Assembly (NCBI RefSeq): GCF_001422985.1
Contig: NZ_LMNL01000036.1
Coordinates: 7,501 to 71,500, forward strand
Source of the DNA: Methylobacterium sp. Leaf117
GTDB lineage: Bacteria > Pseudomonadota > Alphaproteobacteria > Rhizobiales > Beijerinckiaceae
Direction of reading: 5' to 3'
Length of the DNA stretch: 64,000 bases
Shown here: positions 43,939 to 52,189 of the stretch, piece after piece
Layout of the letters: each line of letters opens with the position of its first letter
Position numbering within the stretch: position 1 is the first letter of the stretch
Notes under the pieces: model-generated
What the model saw: the letters and a program-made list of their open reading frames with translations, nothing else
Told to the model about the DNA's origin: nothing
Databases searched by the model: none
Made by a program: the position numbers and the translations under genes

Positions 43939-45096
43939 TCAGGCCGGGACCGGGATGCGCAGGGGTTGGTAGGTGGCCCGGTAGCTGCGCGGCCCGATGA
44001 CCGGGAGCATCAGGTTCCGGGCCCATCCGGGCAGCCGGGCGGTGCGTGACAGCCGGTCGGTCATGGCCTGGACATGGGCCACGCGGGGCCGGCGCAGGGC
44101 CTCGTAGGCCGCGCCCACCGTGCTCCAATCCGTCCGCTCGGCCAGCAGCGCGGCGAGCACCAGCGCATCTTCGAGGCCGAGGGCGGCGCCCTGGGCCCAG
44201 ACCGGGGCGGTCGCGTGCGCGGCGTCGCCCACCAGCACCACGCGGTCCCGGGTCCAATTCGGTATCCGAACCTCCTCCAAAGGCGAGTGATAGAGCGCGC
44301 CCGGCCGGGCCAGGACCGCCTCGAGGGTGTCGCGCACGAGGCGTGGGAACGACGCGAAGCGAGCACGGGAGGCGGCTAGGTTCGGCCCCGCATTCGTGCT
44401 CGGCGCTTGGCCGGACGCGGAAGTCCCCGAAATCGAGACCCAGCCGTAGACCTCATCCCGATCGACCGGGATCAGCAGGAACAACCCGCCCGATCCGGCC
44501 CACAGCGTCCAGGCGTCGAGGCCCGGATTGGGGGCCATGAAGCGCCAGCTCGCCGGAGCCAGCATCGCCGCGCCGAGCGCCGCATCGCCGAACACGTCGC
44601 GGCGAACCCGGGAATGCACGCCGTCGGCGCCCACCAGGAGCCCTCCGGTCTCGACCTTGCCGTCCCGACCGTCGACCGTGACGCCCTGCGGCTCCGGCCG
44701 CACCGCGCCGATGTCGAATCCCAGCCGGAGATCGGCCGGGGGAAGGTCGCGCGCCAGCAGGCGCAGAAGGTCGGCGCGGCGCAGGCAATGCGGACGCATC
44801 TCGTCTCCCCAGAACGCCGCCTCGTCGACGGCGAAGAGGAGGCGTCCGCTCTCGGTGCGGTACTCGCGTCGCCGCACCGGCGAACCCACCGTGCGCAGGG
44901 CATCGCCCAGGCCGAGCTGCGCGAGGGCCTGGACCGCATTCCCCGGCAGGTTGATGGCGAGGCCCGCATCGGCCGGCTCGTCGCGCCGTTCCAGGGTCAG
45001 CGTCGGAATGCCGTGCCTGTGCAGCGCCCGCCGGGTGGCCAGACCCGCGATGCCGCCCCCGGCGATGAGCACCCGACCCGTTGCGGTGTGGTCCAT
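43939..45096 (-). CDS. FAD-dependent monooxygenase
   Basis: A 385-residue group A flavin monooxygenase (PHBH-like). ADP-binding GRVLIAGGGIAGLATRRAL (GxGxxG) at the N-terminus; a GADGVHSRVRRDVFG stretch (DG motif); and DRVVLVGDAAHATAPVWAQG (GD motif) binding FAD ribityl. NAD(P)H- and O2-dependent hydroxylation of an aromatic or similar substrate is the family reaction. I start at ATG 45094-45096, which has an upstream AGGCGAG; another ATG 33 bp upstream lacks one. Its relation to neighbouring operons is unclear. Confidence 0.88.
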   Translation of the reverse strand: MDHTATGRVLIAGGGIAGLATRRALHRHGIPTLTLERRDEPADAGLAINLPGNAVQALAQLGLGDALRTVGSPVRRREYRTESGRLLFAVDEAAFWGDEMRPHCLRRADLLRLLARDLPPADLRLGFDIGAVRPEPQGVTVDGRDGKVETGGLLVGADGVHSRVRRDVFGDAALGAAMLAPASWRFMAPNPGLDAWTLWAGSGGLFLLIPVDRDEVYGWVSISGTSASGQAPSTNAGPNLAASRARFASFPRLVRDTLEAVLARPGALYHSPLEEVRIPNWTRDRVVLVGDAAHATAPVWAQGAALGLEDALVLAALLAERTDWSTVGAAYEALRRPRVAHVQAMTDRLSRTARLPGWARNLMLPVIGPRSYRATYQPLRIPVPA

Positions 45097-45172
45097 CGGG
45101 TCTCGCCTCGTATCCTGTGTCGTGTTCATCGCGGTCGTGCTGGTCGGGGGTCGTGCTGATCGGGGGTCGTGC

Positions 45173-45721
45173 TTATCGCGACCGGGATGGCGTCAGGCGC
45201 AGGGCCATGCTGGCGAAGACACCGTCCCGGCGGATCAGCCCGTGCATCAAAGCCGCCCCGAGATGGGCCAGGATGAGGCCGAAAAGGGCGTAGGCCAGGA
45301 CCGTATGCAGCGGGCGGAGCCAGGCATAGAGACCGGGATCGCGCGGCAGAATCGGCGGAAGCACCAGCGCGCCGGCGAGTCCGATCGGATACCCGGCCGC
45401 CGACAGCATCGCCCAGCCGATCAGCGGCAGTCCGAGCATCAGCCCATAGAGCAGGATGTGGGAGGCACGCGCCGCCTGCCGCTGCCAGCCCGGAAGGTCG
45501 GCCGGCAGGTCCGGCGGCGGATGGCGCCAGCGGTTGGCGAGGCGCAGCACCGCCAGGACCAGGATGCCGATCCCGAGGGGGCGGTGCAAAGCCACGAGGG
45601 CCTGATAATGCGCCAGCGAGGTCACCATCGCCACGCCGATGAACAGCATGGCGAGGATCAGGCCCGCCATGGTCCAGTGCAGCAGCCGGGCCGGCCGATT
45701 GAAATGTGCGGTGGGGCTCAC
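45173..45721 (-). CDS. Cytochrome b561
   Basis: A 182-residue four-helix inner-membrane diheme cytochrome of the bacterial b561 family. Heme-ligand His are seen in PARLLHWTMAGLILAM, YQALVALHRPLGIGIL, ASHILLYGLMLGLPLIGW and LHTVLAYALFGLILAHLG. It would pass electrons from the quinone pool to a periplasmic partner. The GTG start overlaps the catalase stop (GTGA), so they are coupled. Last gene of the ECF-sigma operon; likely the electron donor for the catalase-like peroxidase. Confidence 0.9.
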   Translation of the reverse strand: MSPTAHFNRPARLLHWTMAGLILAMLFIGVAMVTSLAHYQALVALHRPLGIGILVLAVLRLANRWRHPPPDLPADLPGWQRQAARASHILLYGLMLGLPLIGWAMLSAAGYPIGLAGALVLPPILPRDPGLYAWLRPLHTVLAYALFGLILAHLGAALMHGLIRRDGVFASMALRLTPSRSR

Positions 45722-46830
45722 AATCCGGCTCCTGACGCGGGGGTGTCGTGGACGGCGCTGGGCGTCTTCGGCTCGCCGGCGCGGCGGGCGAAGGATTGGG
45801 AATAAGCCGCCGAGCGGGCACTGAGCAGCGGATCGTCCGAGCCCACGATGCCGGCGGGCAGGACCAGGGGGTCGAAATTGACGTCGCGGCAATTGCCGTC
45901 GGCCTCCGCCTCCGTCGCGGTGACGACGACGCTCCCGAGATCGACGGTCGCGCGGTCGGTCGGCCAGGCCAGTGTCGCGTCCGCCGTGGGATCGCCCCTT
46001 TCGCCGAGCGTGGCGACGAGGTGCCAGCGCACCGGCGCTCGACGGACCGCGGACGCAAAGGCGTCGAACAGGAAATTCTTGTCCGCCCGTGCGCTCTGGG
46101 CTGCGCTCTCGGCCGTGGCGGCCTGATCCGGCACGAACGCCCAGCGCACGGGCGTCTCCGTGCCGTCCCGGGCGACGAACCGGAAGGCGTTGAGGCTGCG
46201 GAAGGTGTCGTCGGCGAACCCGGCGGTGATCGTCCGCGCCTTGATCAGGGCGGCCGCCTTCGCGCTCTCGGGATGCCCCGCGAAGAACGCCTTCAGCGCG
46301 TCTGGGTTCGGCTTCCCCGTGCCCGGGTCCGGTTTGGCGGCGAGGAGCTGTTCGTAGAACGCCTCCGGGGTGCGGACCGGGAAGACCGGGATGTCGTTGT
46401 TGCCGGTGCGCCATTCCTCGCCGTCGGGCAGGTGGAATCGCAGCGCGAGGCTGCGCACCGTGGTGGCCGCATCCGCCGCATAAGGCTGGCCGCCCGCCAG
46501 CGCGATGCGCCCGGTGACCGGCGTGACCTGCCCGGCGCCGAACAGCGACGCCTTCGACAGGCGCGCCCCCCGGCCGCTGCTCTCGAAGCGGCCGGCGAGG
46601 CAGAGCCCCTTGGCATGGTTGCGCCGGAATCCCGGATGCGGGCCGTTGACCCGCTCGAAGCGGTCGACGATCTGCGCCTGGTCCAGCGCGCCCGGCGAGA
46701 GCCAGCCGCCGACGGCGGCGAAGGCCCCGGCGGTGCCGGCGACGAGGCCCCCGATGGCGCCGAGCCGGAGGAGGACGGCGCGTGGGGTCAAGCCCGGATC
46801 GGCGCCCGTGAGGTCGTTCAGGATGGACAT
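45718..46830 (-). CDS. Small catalase-family peroxidase (SrpA-like)
   Basis: A 370-residue member of the minimal catalase family, exported or membrane-anchored by an N-terminal hydrophobic segment (LLRLGAIGGLVAGTAGAFAA). Distal side RNHAKGLCLAGRFESSG contains the family His; NDIPVFPVRTPEAFYEQLLA is the NDxPVF motif; the proximal heme Tyr is in ARSAAYSQSFARR. Small catalases lack the arm and C-terminal domains and usually act as organic peroxidases. It is flanked by the anti-sigma factor (9 bp) and a cytochrome b561, which could supply electrons. Confidence 0.9.
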   Translation of the reverse strand: MSILNDLTGADPGLTPRAVLLRLGAIGGLVAGTAGAFAAVGGWLSPGALDQAQIVDRFERVNGPHPGFRRNHAKGLCLAGRFESSGRGARLSKASLFGAGQVTPVTGRIALAGGQPYAADAATTVRSLALRFHLPDGEEWRTGNNDIPVFPVRTPEAFYEQLLAAKPDPGTGKPNPDALKAFFAGHPESAKAAALIKARTITAGFADDTFRSLNAFRFVARDGTETPVRWAFVPDQAATAESAAQSARADKNFLFDAFASAVRRAPVRWHLVATLGERGDPTADATLAWPTDRATVDLGSVVVTATEAEADGNCRDVNFDPLVLPAGIVGSDDPLLSARSAAYSQSFARRAGEPKTPSAVHDTPASGAGL

Positions 46831-46839
46831 GGCGGACCT

Positions 46840-47613
46840 TCAGATGGCCTTCGCGGTGGCGCGCCGGATCGTATCGGCGAGGGGGTGCAGGATTGCGGGA
46901 TCGGCGGCTCCGACGAGGCTGTAGCCGAGCCCGTCCTGGGCCCAGGCGTAGCCGTTCGCGGACGCCGTCGCGTAGGGCCGCATCGGCGCGTCGCCGGGCA
47001 CCGACATGGGCCGCATCAGCATCACGAAGCGCGCGCCGTGGCCGTCATCGTACATCAGGAGCCCGGCCGGCCCCTGCGGCGTGGCAACGAGGCGCCCGCC
47101 CATGAGGCGGTAGCCGGCGCCGCTCAGGTCCGGCACGCCGACCGGCCGCTTGAGCCGGGCCGAGAACCAGCCCGCGATCTCGTCCCGGTTGGTGGCTACC
47201 AGCTCGACCGGACGGGTGTGGTCGGGGGCATAGACCGCGTAGTTCATGCTCGCCGACTGAGCCAGGGCCTCGATGCCGGTCGGCACCGGCGAGACCGCCT
47301 CGCGCAGGCCCCAGCCTCCGGCCCCTCCGACCAGGAGCAGAAGCCCGGCCGCCATCGCGTGCCACGCCGGACGAGGTGGCTGGCGGCGCGCCTCGACGAT
47401 CCGCGCCAGGTTCAGCCGGGCCGGCACCGGCTCGGCCGCGACAGGCGCGAAGGCGGCGCGCATCTCGGCGCGCAGGGCGACCAGACGCTCGACCCGTGCC
47501 CGCGCCTCGGGATGGTCGTCGAGAAAGGCCTCGACCTCGCGCTGCCGGGCAGCCTCGAGCCGCTCGTCCACGAGGCCCTGGAGATCGTCTTCGCCGATCG
47601 GACGCATGGTCAT
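46840..47613 (-). CDS. Anti-sigma factor, membrane-bound
   Basis: A 257-residue single-pass protein. The N-terminal cytoplasmic part reads GEDDLQGLVDERLEAARQREVEAFLDD, typical of anti-sigma domains, without the HxxxCxxC zinc motif. One helix (WHAMAAGLLLLVGGAGGWGL, residues ~95-113) is followed by a periplasmic domain of about 145 residues that could sense the signal. Its ATG overlaps the sigma stop (ATGA). By analogy it sequesters the ECF sigma until periplasmic oxidative stress. Confidence 0.88.
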   Translation of the reverse strand: MTMRPIGEDDLQGLVDERLEAARQREVEAFLDDHPEARARVERLVALRAEMRAAFAPVAAEPVPARLNLARIVEARRQPPRPAWHAMAAGLLLLVGGAGGWGLREAVSPVPTGIEALAQSASMNYAVYAPDHTRPVELVATNRDEIAGWFSARLKRPVGVPDLSGAGYRLMGGRLVATPQGPAGLLMYDDGHGARFVMLMRPMSVPGDAPMRPYATASANGYAWAQDGLGYSLVGAADPAILHPLADTIRRATAKAI

Positions 47614-48140
47614 TTCACCCTCCGCAGGAGCGGGCGCTTGGCCGGAACGGTCCCGTCGGCGCCGTCCATCAGTTGGATCATCCGGTCCCGCGCCCGGGAC
47701 AGGCGGGACATCACGGTCCCGGTCGGGATGGCGAGGATGTCGGCGGTCTCGGCGTAGGACAGGCCCTCGACCGTCACCAGCAGGAGGACGCTGCGCTGCT
47801 CTTCCGGCAGGGCGTCGAGCGCGCTCATCAGGTCCCGGTGGCGCAGGCCGCTCTCCTGCGTCGGCGCCACCGCGAGGTTGGCCTCCGCGGTGTCCTCGAT
47901 CGGCAGGTGGGCGCCGCGGCGGGCGCGTCGGCGCATCTGCGTCACCGCGAGATTGTGGACGATCGCGAAGAGCCAGGTCCGGGCGTCGCCATCGGCCCGG
48001 CGCTGGTGCCAGCGGCCGACGGCGTGCTCCAGGCAATCCTGCACGAGATCGTCGGCATCGGCCGGGTTGCGCAGCAGAGCCCTTGCGTAGCGGCGCAGGG
48101 CCGGAATCAGCGGCTCGATGAGGCGCATCATGTCCGTCAT
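47610..48140 (-). CDS. ECF RNA polymerase sigma factor
   Basis: A 176-residue extracytoplasmic-function sigma factor. Region 2: RNPADADDLVQDCLEHAVGR and ARTWLFAIVHNLAV (-10 recognition). Region 4: LPEEQRSVLLLVTVEGLSYAETADILAIPTGTVMSRLSRAR (-35 recognition, read in pieces). GGAGA ribosome site. First gene of the operon with anti-sigma, catalase and cytochrome b561, a layout I recall from one of the described ECF groups. Likely autoregulated from the promoter at 48217-48241. Confidence 0.93.
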   Translation of the reverse strand: MTDMMRLIEPLIPALRRYARALLRNPADADDLVQDCLEHAVGRWHQRRADGDARTWLFAIVHNLAVTQMRRRARRGAHLPIEDTAEANLAVAPTQESGLRHRDLMSALDALPEEQRSVLLLVTVEGLSYAETADILAIPTGTVMSRLSRARDRMIQLMDGADGTVPAKRPLLRRVK

Positions 48141-48216
48141 GTCCGGTCTCCTGGCATGGGCGGGGCTCCTCTTCGTTTCGGGCCGGACGCGCTTCGGAAC
48201 CGGCTACGGGGGCATG

Positions 48217-48241
48217 GACGCGGCCGAGTCCCGATTATTCC
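48217..48241 (-). promoter_or_regulatory. ECF-type promoter of the sigma operon
   Basis: On the minus strand: GTGGAATAA, 14 bases, CGTC. GGAATAA is the -35 and CGTC the -10. The same pattern with the same spacing occurs facing the other way at 48334. Predicted leader of about 65 nt. Confidence 0.65.
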
Positions 48242-48333
48242 ACGCGCGCATCGAAATCTTTCTCGCATGCCTCGCGTCTTGCCCCTCGATGGTCTGATCT
48301 CGGATACGAAGTCCGAATTCTTTATCGGCCGGT

Positions 48334-48358
48334 GGAATAAGCAACCGAACACATCGTC
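48334..48358 (+). promoter_or_regulatory. ECF-type promoter of the small exported protein
   Basis: GTGGAATAA (GGAATAA at 48334-48340), 14 bases, CGTC. Mirror-image partner of the sigma-operon promoter, about 50 nt upstream of the small ORF start. Confidence 0.65.
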
Positions 48359-48415
48359 TGTCCGGCATCCCTGCTTGACGCTGTTGGATCAGGCAGGATC
48401 CACAGGAGGCCCGAC

Positions 48416-48685
48416 ATGACGATGTTCAAGACTGTTTCCGCCGTCGTTCTCGCATCTGCCGCCAGCATCGCGGCCCTGACCGGCGCCTCCCAGGCCCGGA
48501 CTTTCCCGCACCCGACCGAGAGCCCGGCGATCACCGGCTCGATCCTGACGCCGCCGCGTTCGGCGGACTGGCTCGGCGGCCCGGACAGCGACAGCGGCAA
48601 TGCCCGCAACCCCGCTTTGCCGGGCTACGCTCAGGCCCGCGGCCAGGAAACCGGCGGCCCCGCCCGTGAGCTGATCCCGAACTAG
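48416..48685 (+). CDS. Small exported protein in ECF regulon
   Basis: An 89-residue protein with a clear signal peptide (FKTVSAVVLASAASIAALTG, cleavage near ASQA-RT). The mature part, about 60 residues, is Pro/Gly/Ser-rich and probably disordered (ITGSILTPPRSADWLGG). No Cys. I recognise no family. AGGAG ribosome site. It is divergent from the ECF sigma operon and carries the same promoter pattern, so it probably responds to the same stress. Confidence 0.75.
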   Translation: MTMFKTVSAVVLASAASIAALTGASQARTFPHPTESPAITGSILTPPRSADWLGGPDSDSGNARNPALPGYAQARGQETGGPARELIPN

Positions 48686-48750
48686 AACGCCCCGGTCCGG
48701 GGGCGATTGGGTCGCATCGGCCACGGACCGGGCGGCTCTAGCTCAGGGCC

Positions 48751-49881
48751 ATGTCCCACATTCGCCCCCTCACCCGCGCCGCCGGCCTTGCCCGCCTCTC
48801 CGAATTTCTCGGGGGCGCGGGCGTGGCCTATGCGGCCGACCGCAACACCGATCGGGGGCCGAGGGCTGCGCCGACCACGTCGGCGCTGTCGCCCTACCTG
48901 CGCCGGCGTCTCATCACCGAGGCGGAGGTTGTGGCGGCGGCCGACGCTGCGTTCGGCGACGGGGGCGCAGAGAAGTTCGTGTCCGAGGTGTTGTGGCGGA
49001 CCTATTTCAAAGGCCACCTCGAAACCCATCCCTCCGCCTGGACCGACTATCGCGCACTGGTCGCGGACGGGCATGCGCGGCTGGCCGCCGACCCTGGTCT
49101 GCGGCGAACCTACGAGGCGGCGATCGAAGGACGGACCGGCATCGACGGCTTCGACGACTGGGCTGGCGAACTCGTGGCGACGAACTGGCTGCACAACCAT
49201 GCCCGGATGTGGTTCGCCTCGATCTGGATCTTCACCCTGCGGCTGCCATGGGCGCTCGGGGCGGATTTCTTCCTGCGTCACCTGCTCGACGGCGATCCGG
49301 CCAGCAACACGCTGTCCTGGCGCTGGGTGGCGGGCCTGCACACCCGAGGGAAGCCTTATGTCGCCCGCGCGGAGAACATCCGCCGCTACACGGACGGGCG
49401 CTTCGATCCGGTCGGGCTCGACGAATACCCGGATGCGCTCGACGAGCCGATGCCGCCGCGCGAGGTTCCGCTGCCGCCGGCCGACACGGCGCCGGAGGGC
49501 GAGGTCGCCCTGTTGCTGCATCTCGACGATCTCCACCCGGAGAGCCTGCCGCTGGGGCCCGCGCGAGTCGTGCGCATCGGCGGCCTGATCGTTCATGCCG
49601 ATGCCGCCGCCGATCGGGTGAAGGCGGCGGACGACGCCGCGATGGCGGACGCCCTGTCCCGGGCGGAGGCCCATTTCGGGTGCGCGGCCGGTCCGGCCGG
49701 GGCCGATTGGGCCGGCGACCTCCCGGTGGTCACGGCCTGGGCGCCGGTCGGACCCTCGGCGGCGGCCCTGCCGGATGCCTGCCGCCGCGTCCGGCGCCCG
49801 TGGGACGAAGCCGCGTGGGCGCGGTCGACGCGGGGCTATTCCCGCCTGCGGTCCGTCATTCCCGCCCTGCTGGGGCGCTGA
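48751..49881 (+). CDS. Photolyase-like FAD-binding protein without antenna domain
   Basis: A 376-residue protein carrying the photolyase/cryptochrome FAD-binding fold. Seen: LSPYLRRRLITEAEVVAAAD, FVSEVLWRTYFKGHLETHP, TNWLHNHARMWFASIW (the HNxxRM flavin motif), LDGDPASNTLSWRWVAGLHTRGKPY and AENIRRYTDGRFDP. The ~130-residue N-terminal antenna-chromophore domain of true photolyases is absent: homology starts almost at residue 1. A ~130-residue C-terminal part is unlike photolyases. DNA repair activity is therefore uncertain. The weak ribosome site leaves the start slightly open. Confidence 0.85.
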   Translation: MSHIRPLTRAAGLARLSEFLGGAGVAYAADRNTDRGPRAAPTTSALSPYLRRRLITEAEVVAAADAAFGDGGAEKFVSEVLWRTYFKGHLETHPSAWTDYRALVADGHARLAADPGLRRTYEAAIEGRTGIDGFDDWAGELVATNWLHNHARMWFASIWIFTLRLPWALGADFFLRHLLDGDPASNTLSWRWVAGLHTRGKPYVARAENIRRYTDGRFDPVGLDEYPDALDEPMPPREVPLPPADTAPEGEVALLLHLDDLHPESLPLGPARVVRIGGLIVHADAAADRVKAADDAAMADALSRAEAHFGCAAGPAGADWAGDLPVVTAWAPVGPSAAALPDACRRVRRPWDEAAWARSTRGYSRLRSVIPALLGR

Positions 49882-49941
49882 GTTCTCGCGCGCAGGCCGC
49901 GGAGGGGACGTGTCGGCAGTAGGGCACGTCCGACGCCGCCC

Positions 49942-50838
49942 TCAGGCTTCCGGATTGGTCCGGACCGAGAACCGGTCCCGCGCCGTGATCCGATCCGCCA
50001 CGAGGTCGTGGACCTCGCGCTGGTAGATCTCCCGGCACAGGAAGGCGCGCTCGACGTCGAGGCGGTCCTCCGCGATGTCGATGTACCAGCAACGGCGTCG
50101 GCCGCTCCAGCGATAGCTGCGGCCTTTCAGAACGTCCTTCTGGGCGATCGGCGAGCCGGCGGCCCAAACCCGCACCGTCGGCTTGCGGGCGGTCTCCAGC
50201 AGGCACGACAGGGCCAGGCGTTTAGAGGTCTTCAGCGGGGCGGCCAACAGGGCAAGCAGCGCCCGGCAATCGTCGATGGCGCGATGCCCTTTGTGGAAGA
50301 CGCCGTAATCCATCAGCAGGTAGCCGAGCTTCAGGCCCTCGTGTCCCTCGTCGCGCCAGGGCACCTGATGGCAGGAACAGGCCCAGTTCTTCTCCGCGAA
50401 GACCGGCCAGCGGGTCTCGCACATCTGCCGGTCGAAGCTGGCGTTGTGGGCGATCACCACGGCGGCGTCGGCCACCATGGCGTGCACCGCCGCATCGTCG
50501 ATGGCCTGCCCGGCCACGTCGGCGTCGCTGATGCCGGTGAGGCGCGTGATCTCGGGCGGGATCGGGCGCCCCGGGTCCTGGAGCTGGTTCAGGGTCTCGA
50601 GCACCCGGTAGACCCGCCCGCTGGCACCATACGCGAACTTGATCATGCCGAGTTCGATCACGGCATCGCGGCTGTGATCCACTCCCGTCGTCTCGGTGTC
50701 GACGATCAGGCCGATGAAAATCGGCTCGTCCGGCGGCTCGGCGCTGTCCACGAACGGCCTGATCTGGCGCAGCACCCGGTATGCCCCCGTGGTCTCGAGG
50801 GCATCCGCGATCGCATCGAAGGCGTGTGTCGGTTCCAC
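49942..50838 (-). CDS. DnaQ-like 3'-5' exonuclease
   Basis: A 298-residue protein with a DEDDh exonuclease domain: Exo I FIGLIVDTETTGVDHS, Exo II VVIAHNASFDRQMCE, Exo III GHRAIDDCRALL, related to the DNA polymerase III epsilon proofreading domain. The C-terminal ~100 residues (VRVWAAGSPIAQKDVLKGRS ... YRWSGRRRCWYIDI) form an extra domain of the kind found in stand-alone family members. GTG start without a strong ribosome site. Substrate (DNA or RNA) unknown. Convergent with the photolyase-like gene. Confidence 0.9.
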   Translation of the reverse strand: MEPTHAFDAIADALETTGAYRVLRQIRPFVDSAEPPDEPIFIGLIVDTETTGVDHSRDAVIELGMIKFAYGASGRVYRVLETLNQLQDPGRPIPPEITRLTGISDADVAGQAIDDAAVHAMVADAAVVIAHNASFDRQMCETRWPVFAEKNWACSCHQVPWRDEGHEGLKLGYLLMDYGVFHKGHRAIDDCRALLALLAAPLKTSKRLALSCLLETARKPTVRVWAAGSPIAQKDVLKGRSYRWSGRRRCWYIDIAEDRLDVERAFLCREIYQREVHDLVADRITARDRFSVRTNPEA

Positions 50839-51022
50839 GGCGTCCAGGCTCGGATGGTCTCCGGCCGCTCAGGCCGATGGGGCCGAGCGGGTTCGGCGGA
50901 AACCTAGGTGCAGAGCCGATCCGTTCGATAGCGGTTACGCCGCGAAATCCCCAGCAAAGTGCGAGGGCGGATGACGATGATCGGTGGTCCGTCCAGCAGG
51001 GTCGATGTCTTCGCAGGGTGGA

Positions 51023-51289
51023 TCAGCGCTCAGGCTTGTCGAGGCCCAGGTATCCGTGCGCCTCCGCCGGCGTCATCGTCCGGATCGCCGCATCCGAAAA
51101 CCCCAAGCTGCGAAGCGCGGTCCTCTGGCGATTGGTGATCATCAGCGAAATGGCGGGCGATGCGACGGCAGGTTCGGCGCGGAACTCCGGATCGTTGTCC
51201 TGTGCCCGGCGGCGGCGTTCCCCGAACACCGCGTCCGCTGTCTCGCGGTCCAGGAATCGGAACAGATCGTCATCCGATTCACCCGCCAT
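51023..51289 (-). CDS. Hypothetical protein
   Basis: An 88-residue soluble protein that I do not recognise. The C-terminus looks like a small helical domain: NRQRTALRSLGFSDAAIRTM, TPAEAHGYLGLDKPER, similar in character to UBA-like three-helix bundles. ATG 51287-51289 has GGAGG upstream; an in-frame start 36 bp earlier lacks one. It lies alone between the exonuclease and cupin genes. Confidence 0.6.
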   Translation of the reverse strand: MAGESDDDLFRFLDRETADAVFGERRRRAQDNDPEFRAEPAVASPAISLMITNRQRTALRSLGFSDAAIRTMTPAEAHGYLGLDKPER

Positions 51290-51489
51290 CCGGTCCGCCC
51301 TCCCAGTCAATCGTCCTGTACCCATACCGGAGGTCGCAGCAAACCGGACGTCGATTCAAGCACGCGGGAGGACCGAGAGGACATGACGCGACGCCCACTC
51401 GACCGTCCGGCGGCCGGCGCAGGTCCGGGCTCCGTTTTAGAGAACCCGACCCCGCGCGGCCACGGCGACCGCGCGGGACCTTCAGGCCC

Positions 51490-51798
51490 TCAGCGGGCCG
51501 GCGGCGACGTGGCCTCGACGGCCGTGAAGGCTTCGAGGATGCGGTAGGTGTGCTCGGCACCTTCCGGCACCAGCCAGGAATCGCCGGGCTCCAGCAGGAC
51601 CTTCTCGCCGTCCACGATCAGCTCGGCGCGGCCGGCGATGACGTAGCCGACGGTCTCGTAGGGGCGCTTCGCCATCGGCTTGTCGGCGCTCGGCGCCTCG
51701 TCGCGCCACATGCGCATCGCCACGGTCTGTCCCCGGGCCAGGGCGACCTCGCCGTGCGGGCCTTCGCCTGCGTTGTTGCTCGAAACCTTGGTGGCCAT
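51490..51798 (-). CDS. Cupin-domain protein
   Basis: A 102-residue single-domain cupin. Motif 1 region: YETVGYVIAGRAELIVDGEK; motif 2 region: LEPGDSWLVPEGAEHTYRIL. The usual HxH of motif 1 is replaced (ETVGYV), leaving only Glu and the His of motif 2, so metal binding is doubtful. Function unknown; small cupins often act as sensors or isomerases. AGGA ribosome site; the frame is open upstream, but the ATG at 51796-51798 matches the fold. Confidence 0.85.
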   Translation of the reverse strand: MATKVSSNNAGEGPHGEVALARGQTVAMRMWRDEAPSADKPMAKRPYETVGYVIAGRAELIVDGEKVLLEPGDSWLVPEGAEHTYRILEAFTAVEATSPPAR

Positions 51799-51874
51799 CG
51801 GGTTGTCCTTCGGTGCTGACGCGGTGGCCGGAACAACGGAGGGGGATGCCGGACGTTCCGGCGGCAACGCGTCC

Positions 51875-52114
51875 TCAGAAATCGACCGCGATGCCCTTGA
51901 TCTCCCAATCGTCGTAGCGCACCGGCTCCAGCCCGCCGCGGCCCTGGCGCTCGCGCTGGGCCGCGATCTCGGCGGCGTGGGCATCGATGGCGTCCCGGCG
52001 TTCAGCCGCCTCGGCCAGCGCCCGAGCCGCCTCCGGCGTCAGGCGCCTGTTCGCCTCCGGCTGGGGCTCATCCGCGCGGTTTTCCGTCGGTTCCGGGCTC
52101 GTCATGGCTTGCAT
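51875..52114 (-). CDS. DUF1674 protein (SDHAF4-like)
   Basis: A 79-residue protein. The C-terminus QGRGGLEPVRYDDWEIKGIAVDF matches DUF1674, whose eukaryotic member SDHAF4 helps assemble the flavoprotein subunit of succinate dehydrogenase. The N-terminal 45 residues are polar and Ala/Glu-rich. A second ATG three codons in is equally possible as start. Divergent from rsmB across 75 bp. Confidence 0.85.
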   Translation of the reverse strand: MQAMTSPEPTENRADEPQPEANRRLTPEAARALAEAAERRDAIDAHAAEIAAQRERQGRGGLEPVRYDDWEIKGIAVDF

Positions 52115-52189
52115 CTCGGTGTGGTGGGTGGAAGGGCATCGCAGACAGGTCCGCCGCGAGCGGGCTCAAGAATTCAGGAAGTGGCATTC

